From positions 51,765 through 115,764 of the forward strand of contig CAVVKQ010000015.1 of NCBI GenBank assembly GCA_963748985.1: a stretch of DNA of 64,000 nt, read 5' to 3'. The position numbers and the translations under genes were made by a program. Shown one piece after another: positions 58,898 through 64,000 of this stretch. How positions within the stretch are numbered: the first letter of the stretch is position 1; every line of letters starts with the position of its first letter. The stretch is from RPQJ01 sp963748985. Its GTDB lineage: Bacteria; Pseudomonadota; Gammaproteobacteria; Steroidobacterales; Steroidobacteraceae. The notes beneath the pieces were generated by a model. The model was given only the letters and a program-made list of their open reading frames with translations. It was not told the origin of the DNA and ran no database searches.

Positions 58898-60997
58898 CTA
58901 CTGCAGGTACCTGGCGAACCAGTCCTGGATGACCTCGTAGTGGTAGCGGCTGTTCTCGCCCTTGAGCACCCAGTGGTTCTCGTCGGGGAAGACGACCAGG
59001 CGGCTCGGGACACCCTGCCGCTGCAGCACCGTCCAGAACTCCAGCGTGTTGTTGAGCGGCACGCGGAAGTCCTTCTCGCCGACGGTCAGCAGGATCGGCG
59101 TGCCGAGTTTCGTCGAGCGATAGAACGGACTCTGCTTGCGCCACACCGCGAGATCGCTTTCCCACGCCGGCCCGCCCAGGGTGCGCTCGCGGTTGTACAC
59201 CACGTCGCTCGTCGTCCACTGCGTCTTCAAGTCGTACAGGCCCGCGTGGCTCGCGATCGCGCGATACCGGTTCGTCGTCACCGCCAGCCAGTTGGAGAGG
59301 TGGCCACCGTAGCTCGCGCCGCCCGCCACCTGCTTCGACCCGTCGATGAACGGGTAGCGGCGGATGGCTTCGTCGGCAGCCTGGTTGATCTCGTCCGCCG
59401 GACCCTGCAGCGGATCGCCCTGGATGCCGCGCGAGAACGCTTCGCCGAAACCGGTCGAGCCGCTGTAATTGGTGAGCAGCACGACGTAGCCGGGACGCGC
59501 GTGCAGGTGGTAGTTCCAGCGCGTGCCGAACTCGTCGACATACATGGTGTGCGGACCGCCATGAATCAGCACGAACAACGGATACTTGCGCGACGCATCG
59601 AATCCGGGCGGCAGCGCGACGAAGCTGTGGATCCTGCGGCCGCGCTTCGAGGTGAACCAGAACTCCTGCAGCGGCTGCCAGTCGAGCTGCGCCACCCGTG
59701 CTGCGTTGAAGGTCGACAGCGCCCGCCACTGACCGCTGGCGGCGTCGACGCGACCGATCTCCGTCGGGCTCACCGCACTGCCCCAGCCCGCGGCGATGAC
59801 CGGCGTCGCCGCATCGCCGCCGAGCGAAAAGCCGGCATACGTGCCCGCCTCGAGGTTGCCGACCTCCGCTGCGAGACCGTGTTCAAGCGGCGCGACGAAC
59901 AGCTTGCGGCGGCCGGCCTGTTCTGCCAGGAAATACACACTCCGACTATCCGCAGCGACGCGATAGTCGTCCACTGAACCGTCGAAGCCGTCGATCACCT
60001 CCGAAGGCTCGCCCTGCAGCGGCCAGGACCACTGCACGAGACGCGTCGCGTTATAGACCCACTGCTGCGACACCCGCTCGGCCTTGGCGAGCAGACGGCG
60101 TCCGTCCGGAGTAAAGCCGGGTTGCGAGTAATCCCGCCCGGGGCCCGTGAGTCGCCGCGGCTCGCCGCCCTCGGCACTCACCTGCCACAGCGCCAGACTG
60201 ACGCTCGCGCGGGCCGCCTGGTCACGCTCTGTCGTCGCGGCGAACACGACCGCTGCGCCATCCGGCGTCCAGTCGGCATCGAGGGTCTCGCCCGAGTTCC
60301 CCAGCCGGCCGCCATATCCACGGGACGCGCGCATCGCGGTGCCGCCAAGCAGGTCGCGCGGCTCGGCATCGGCGTCGAGAGACTGCACGACCAGCGTCGG
60401 CTGGAGCTCGTCGAGCCAGCGATCCCAGTGGCGAATCGGGAACGTGTCATAGGTACGCGCGTTGTACTTGCGGGCCTTGCGCTCCTCGCGGACCTTGCGA
60501 TTCTCGGCATCGTTGCGGGTGCCCGCATACACGCGCGTGGTCACGAGCAACTTGCGCCCATCCGGACTCCACACGGGAGCAGACGCGCCACCTACGAGAT
60601 TCGTCACACGCTGCGCGTCGCCGCCGTTGGCGAGCTGGAGGACGTAAACCTGGTTCTCGTCGTCGCCCTCGCGCTTCGCCGTGAATGCGATGCGCGTCGA
60701 ATCCGGGCTCCACGCCACGTCACTCTCGCCGGCCTTGCCCGCGGTCAGCTTGCGCGGCGGCTGGCTGCCATCTGAGGGCACGATCCAGATGTCGCTCGAC
60801 TTGGCCGCGTCGTCGTACGCCGGTTCCGCCACGCCGAACACGATCCAGCGGCCATCCGGGCTCGCCTCGGGACTGCTGACGCGAGTCATCAGCCACATGT
60901 CTTCATGGGTGATCGGATGCTTCGCGGGCGGATCGGCGGCGACCGCCGGAACGGACAGCACTGCCAGTGCGATGGCGATGAATGTGCGGAATTTCAT
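58898..60997 (-). CDS. secreted S9 family prolyl oligopeptidase/dipeptidyl peptidase
   Basis: 699 aa with a signal peptide (MKFRTFIAIALAVLSVPAVA). A seven-bladed propeller (~30-420, with repeats such as SPEASPDGRWIVFGV and SPDGRKLLVTTR) precedes an alpha/beta-hydrolase domain: nucleophile Ser in GGASYGGHLSNW, Asp in TVGEKDFRVP, His in DENHWVLKG. It probably cleaves short periplasmic peptides. ATG 60997 has GAGGT upstream; the longer frame to 61204 was discarded since it covers the MATE gene end. Third gene of the DedA-MATE-S9 run (13-bp gap). Confidence 0.88.
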   Translation of the reverse strand: MKFRTFIAIALAVLSVPAVAADPPAKHPITHEDMWLMTRVSSPEASPDGRWIVFGVAEPAYDDAAKSSDIWIVPSDGSQPPRKLTAGKAGESDVAWSPDSTRIAFTAKREGDDENQVYVLQLANGGDAQRVTNLVGGASAPVWSPDGRKLLVTTRVYAGTRNDAENRKVREERKARKYNARTYDTFPIRHWDRWLDELQPTLVVQSLDADAEPRDLLGGTAMRASRGYGGRLGNSGETLDADWTPDGAAVVFAATTERDQAARASVSLALWQVSAEGGEPRRLTGPGRDYSQPGFTPDGRRLLAKAERVSQQWVYNATRLVQWSWPLQGEPSEVIDGFDGSVDDYRVAADSRSVYFLAEQAGRRKLFVAPLEHGLAAEVGNLEAGTYAGFSLGGDAATPVIAAGWGSAVSPTEIGRVDAASGQWRALSTFNAARVAQLDWQPLQEFWFTSKRGRRIHSFVALPPGFDASRKYPLFVLIHGGPHTMYVDEFGTRWNYHLHARPGYVVLLTNYSGSTGFGEAFSRGIQGDPLQGPADEINQAADEAIRRYPFIDGSKQVAGGASYGGHLSNWLAVTTNRYRAIASHAGLYDLKTQWTTSDVVYNRERTLGGPAWESDLAVWRKQSPFYRSTKLGTPILLTVGEKDFRVPLNNTLEFWTVLQRQGVPSRLVVFPDENHWVLKGENSRYHYEVIQDWFARYLQ

Positions 60998-61010
60998 GGT
61001 CGACCTCACC

Positions 61011-62471
61011 TCATATTTGTATCTGGCGCCACCGCCCCGACCGCCACCGCAGGTACAGGGCGCAGCCGAGCAATACGACGTAGACCAGCAGTCCAGTCCA
61101 CCCTCCGGCCGCGCCGTAGCCGTACTGCGGCAGGAAGTTGACCCAGCCCTGGCCCGGCGCGAACGAGAGTGAATGCGCCAGCGGCACGAAGACGCCCCAG
61201 GCACACACGAAGAACAGCACCGCCGGCACCTTCACGTCACCCGCACCCCGCAGCGAGAACCCACTGCCCAGGTTGAGGCCGTCGAAAATCTGGTAGCCCG
61301 CCGCAATCCACAACAGCACGATGCCGATCTCCACGACGTCCGCCGTCTGCGGGTCCGCCGCACTCATGAACGTCGGCAACAGCCAGGGGCCCGCCAGGGC
61401 GACCAGCACACCGAGCGTGCCCATGAACGCGACGGTCAGCACGATGATCGCGTCGCCGAGCCTGCGCGCCCAGTCGCGATCGCCCGCACCGATCGACTGG
61501 CCGACCAGCGTGGTGCCGGCGAGCGCGATGCCGATGCCCGGCATGTACGACATCGACGTCAGCATCATGATGATCTGCGTGGCTGCGCCATCGACGGCGC
61601 TCAACCGCACCTGCATCAGCTGAAACAGCGCCATGCCGAACAGGTCGGCGGCGTACATCGCGCCCATCGGCAGGCCCAGCCGATACTGCCGCGCGAGGCC
61701 GCCCAGGTCGGGGCGCCAGGTCAGGTGCGACTTGTACTTGGTGCGCAGATTCCTGCCCAGGAACACCCACAGCGCAAAGCCGAGACCGCACACCATGCTG
61801 ACGTTGGTGGCCCAGGCCGAACCCGCGATGCCGCCGTCGAGTTCGAAGATGAAGAGCCAGTTCAGCGCGGCATTCACGATCGCGACCAGGCCCGTGGTCA
61901 TCACCGCGACGCGCGGCCTCGAGATGCCGTTGAAGAAGCCGAGCAAGGCCCAGAGTGCGACACCGAGCGGCGCGCCGAGCATGCGCGGCTGCCAGAACGC
62001 CATCGCCTGCGCGGACACGTCCGGCGCGAGGCCGAACGGCGCGAACAGCAGCGGGCCCGACCACGCGAGCAGCGCGAAGAAAGGCAGCGTCAGTGCACTG
62101 GCCGTGAGCGCGACCCAGGTGGCATGGCTCGCGCGCGTGAACCGACGGCCGCCCTCCGCCTGCGCCACGAACGTCTGCACCGCAAGTCCGACGCCGCCGA
62201 TCAGCATGAGAAACAACAGCACCACCCAGTAGACCGCGGCCATGCCAGCCATCGCAGTCGTCGAGATGTGCCCGACGAACCACGTGTCGGTCAGGCTGAT
62301 CACCGCCTGCAGGCTGCTGTTGAGCATCAGCGGCAGGGCCAGCGTCGCGACCGCGCGATAGTCGATGACGGCGCGTCCCGTGGCGGGATCACGCTTCTGT
62401 GCCGGCAATGGATTGCCCGCCGACGGCGAGACGGTGTTCGTCCCGACCGGCGGCGATTCAGCGGCCGTCAT
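61011..62471 (-). CDS. MATE family efflux transporter
   Basis: 486 aa, 12 helices. Family signs: LPLMLNSSLQAVISLTDTWFVGHI, PLGVALWALLGFFNGISRPRV, NALNWLFIFEL-like block at helix 6, YMPGIGIALAGTTLVGQSIGAGD in the second half, and FSLRGAGDVKVPAVLFF. MATE pumps export cationic drugs or metabolites by sodium or proton antiport. ATG 62471 is 13 bp after the DedA stop. Substrate unknown. Confidence 0.88.
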   Translation of the reverse strand: MTAAESPPVGTNTVSPSAGNPLPAQKRDPATGRAVIDYRAVATLALPLMLNSSLQAVISLTDTWFVGHISTTAMAGMAAVYWVVLLFLMLIGGVGLAVQTFVAQAEGGRRFTRASHATWVALTASALTLPFFALLAWSGPLLFAPFGLAPDVSAQAMAFWQPRMLGAPLGVALWALLGFFNGISRPRVAVMTTGLVAIVNAALNWLFIFELDGGIAGSAWATNVSMVCGLGFALWVFLGRNLRTKYKSHLTWRPDLGGLARQYRLGLPMGAMYAADLFGMALFQLMQVRLSAVDGAATQIIMMLTSMSYMPGIGIALAGTTLVGQSIGAGDRDWARRLGDAIIVLTVAFMGTLGVLVALAGPWLLPTFMSAADPQTADVVEIGIVLLWIAAGYQIFDGLNLGSGFSLRGAGDVKVPAVLFFVCAWGVFVPLAHSLSFAPGQGWVNFLPQYGYGAAGGWTGLLVYVVLLGCALYLRWRSGRWRQIQI

Positions 62472-62484
62472 GGCAGTGTGCGTA

Positions 62485-63102
62485 TCACCGGCGCATGTGC
62501 CGGTGCACGAAAAAATAGTACAGCGAGCCCAGGAACACGAGCAGTCCGCCGACCCACAGGGTGATGCGGTGCAGGTTGCCCTGCAGCAGCTGTTCGTCCT
62601 GTCCGGCAGTGACGCCCACCCAGCAAAGCACCGCGCACCAGATGCCCGAGCCGATGATCGTTGCGAGCGAGTACCAGCCGAAATGCATGCGCACGACACC
62701 CGCGGGGATGCCGATCAGGTGACGGATGACAGGGAGCAGGCGCGAGATGAACACACCGACCATGCCGTAGTGCGACGACCAGGCTTCGGCCCGCTGGATT
62801 TTTTCCGGTGTGATCAGCACGTAGCGACCGTACTTCATCAGCAACGGCCGGCCGATCAGGTACGAGGCCCAATACATCACGCTCGCGCCCACCCACGATC
62901 CGACTGTGCCGGCGATCACGATACCCGTCAGCGTGAATGTTCCCTTCGAGTGCGCAAGGTACGCAGCGGGCGGAATCACGAATTCGCTCGGTACCGGCAG
63001 GATGGAACTTTCCATCGCCATCAGCAGCCCGATGAGCCAGTAGCCACCCTGGTCGAGGGCGGCGAGATACCACTGGATCAGTGACGCGAGCATCTCGTGC
63101 AT
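62485..63102 (-). CDS. DedA family membrane protein
   Basis: 205 aa with several hydrophobic helices. DedA motifs: MAMESSILPVPSEFVIPPAAYLA and the R-x3-P region FISRLLPVIRHLIGIPAGVVRM with GxxGMxxxxF-like surroundings. DedA/UptA-type proteins are lipid carriers, including undecaprenyl-phosphate flippases. ATG 63102 chosen; ATG 63093 is possible. First gene of the three-gene operon, divergent from the last gene of the window (130-bp spacer). Confidence 0.88.
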   Translation of the reverse strand: MHEMLASLIQWYLAALDQGGYWLIGLLMAMESSILPVPSEFVIPPAAYLAHSKGTFTLTGIVIAGTVGSWVGASVMYWASYLIGRPLLMKYGRYVLITPEKIQRAEAWSSHYGMVGVFISRLLPVIRHLIGIPAGVVRMHFGWYSLATIIGSGIWCAVLCWVGVTAGQDEQLLQGNLHRITLWVGGLLVFLGSLYYFFVHRHMRR

Positions 63103-63232
63103 GGGTGACTTCGACTTGTTCAGGGGTGCGGACGGCCGGTCGCGGAACGCGCCGGGATGACCGGCATTTTGCCAGAGCCGGGACTTGCTCAGGCGACAGA
63201 CCCCATAGGATGGCGCTGGGACAGGTGCGACA

Positions 63233-64000
63233 ATGCCGGCACTTCCCGCCTTCCGGAAACCCACAGTGACGACCTTGTCGGATCGCCAGCCGCATTCACG
63301 CCCCGCCGTGCGCACTCTCGGCGTCCTGCTCGCCCTGCTTTTCGCGGTCGCCGGGCCGGCCAGCGCCCAGGCGGGACTGCTTGCCAGCGCAAGCAAGACC
63401 GACGCGCCCGCGGAGTCCGGATCGAAGTCGAACGCGCCCGAACCGATCGCCGCCGGCGACATCCCCATGCGTGCCGATGCGGATGAGCGCTTCGCGCAGG
63501 ACGTCGTCAGGCGCGCCAAAGGCAGGGACCCAAGCAAAAAGCTGGGTGCGGAACTCGACGTCCTGACTGCCGGGATCGTCAAGCTGGCAAAGGCGTTCGA
63601 AAACGAGGACCTGAAGCAGCTGGCTGCGATCCGCCTCGATAGCCTCGACAACCACTGGAGGTTTTACCAGCGCGAACTCGATGACTGGCGGACCGCGCTC
63701 GACATCACGACCGGCTCCTACACAGAAGACGCGGCAGAGCTCGCCACCCGGCGCCGCGCCTGGGAGGCGACGCGTGAGGCGATGCTCGCAGGCGGCGTCA
63801 CTCCGGCGTTGGCCGCTCGCGTCGACGTGATCATCGGCCAGTTCACGCTCGCGGAGCGAGCACTGTCGCGGCCGCTGGACGAACAGCTGAAGCTGCGCCG
63901 GCGCGCCAACACCGTGCAATCCAGCATCGACGCTGGCAGGAAGGGTGTCGACGCGGCAATTGCCTACTACGACCGCCGGCTCGGCATGATCGATGCGACG
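63233..64000 (+). CDS. partial envelope protein, possibly mechanosensitive channel N-terminus
   Basis: An open frame runs from ATG 63233 (GTG 63266 also possible) off the right edge. A signal peptide (LGVLLALLFAVAGPASAQA) leads to a helical, charge-rich region with REDLKQLAAIRL-like repeats: LDVLTAGIVKLAKAFENEDL, LDSLDNHWRFYQRELDDWRT, TRRRAWEATREAMLAGGV. Long periplasmic helices of this kind precede the membrane part of large MscS-like channels (MscK/YbiO and DUF3772 types). That assignment is tentative because the channel part is outside the window. Confidence 0.5.
   Translation, partial: MPALPAFRKPTVTTLSDRQPHSRPAVRTLGVLLALLFAVAGPASAQAGLLASASKTDAPAESGSKSNAPEPIAAGDIPMRADADERFAQDVVRRAKGRDPSKKLGAELDVLTAGIVKLAKAFENEDLKQLAAIRLDSLDNHWRFYQRELDDWRTALDITTGSYTEDAAELATRRRAWEATREAMLAGGVTPALAARVDVIIGQFTLAERALSRPLDEQLKLRRRANTVQSSIDAGRKGVDAAIAYYDRRLGMIDAT

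Overview
The window looks like chromosomal DNA of a GC-rich, Gram-negative gammaproteobacterium. A relative of the Xanthomonadales/Nevskiales is my inference, from the TonB-dependent receptor with halogenase locus, the HexR-type Entner-Doudoroff control, the lipoproteins with lipoboxes and the codon use; no rRNA or other phylogenetic marker is present. Most of it is a carbohydrate-use region.

Layout. 1-12.6 kb is mixed housekeeping: a partial acetyltransferase-like gene, a REC-TPR membrane protein, an RNA metallo-beta-lactamase behind a REC-PAS-GAF-HD-GYP regulator with a degenerate active site, small envelope proteins, a truncated group II intron reverse transcriptase, a methyltransferase with a haem-binding DUF3365 protein, YebC and a VapBC-type toxin-antitoxin pair. 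12.7-18.3 kb holds a YgiQ radical SAM protein carrying two in-frame palindromic repeats, a lysine-rich small protein, an LTA-synthase/sulfatase-like protein and a glycine-zipper protein.

18.4-25.1 kb is the glucose core: a LacI regulator, edd-eda and the divergent zwf-pgl-hexR operon, with two HexR-like palindromes in the shared promoter. 25.1-30.3 kb has two SLC45-like MFS sugar transporters flanking a secreted cyclomaltodextrinase; a remnant of a XylH-type ABC permease lies directly in front of one of them. 30.5-32.3 kb is a cell-shape module (M23 peptidase, coiled-coil membrane protein, bactofilin). 32.3-42.3 kb holds a flavin-dependent halogenase with a stub of a second one, a TonB-dependent receptor, fructokinase, a sugar porter, a GH32 fructan/sucrose hydrolase and a second alpha-amylase. 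42.6-52 kb is a run of malQ, glgX, glgB and glgP. The logic is uptake of alpha-glucans and fructosides across the outer membrane, periplasmic hydrolysis, import, phosphorylation or phosphorolysis, then the Entner-Doudoroff route. No glgA or glgC is present here, so this part reads as breakdown and remodelling.

54-64 kb returns to general functions: an NTF2-like lipoprotein, a methyltransferase, an Hsp20-like protein with Lon, and a DedA-MATE-S9 peptidase operon, ending in a partial protein that may be a mechanosensitive channel.

Sequence quality matters. A 2.1-kb segment (5' glgP plus the neighbouring lipoprotein gene) is present twice in tandem, and the inner end of one copy is full of single-base losses in homopolymers. 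The TonB receptor has two frameshifts and one MFS gene has one. I read these as signs of assembly or sequencing error rather than biology, but raw reads are needed to settle it.
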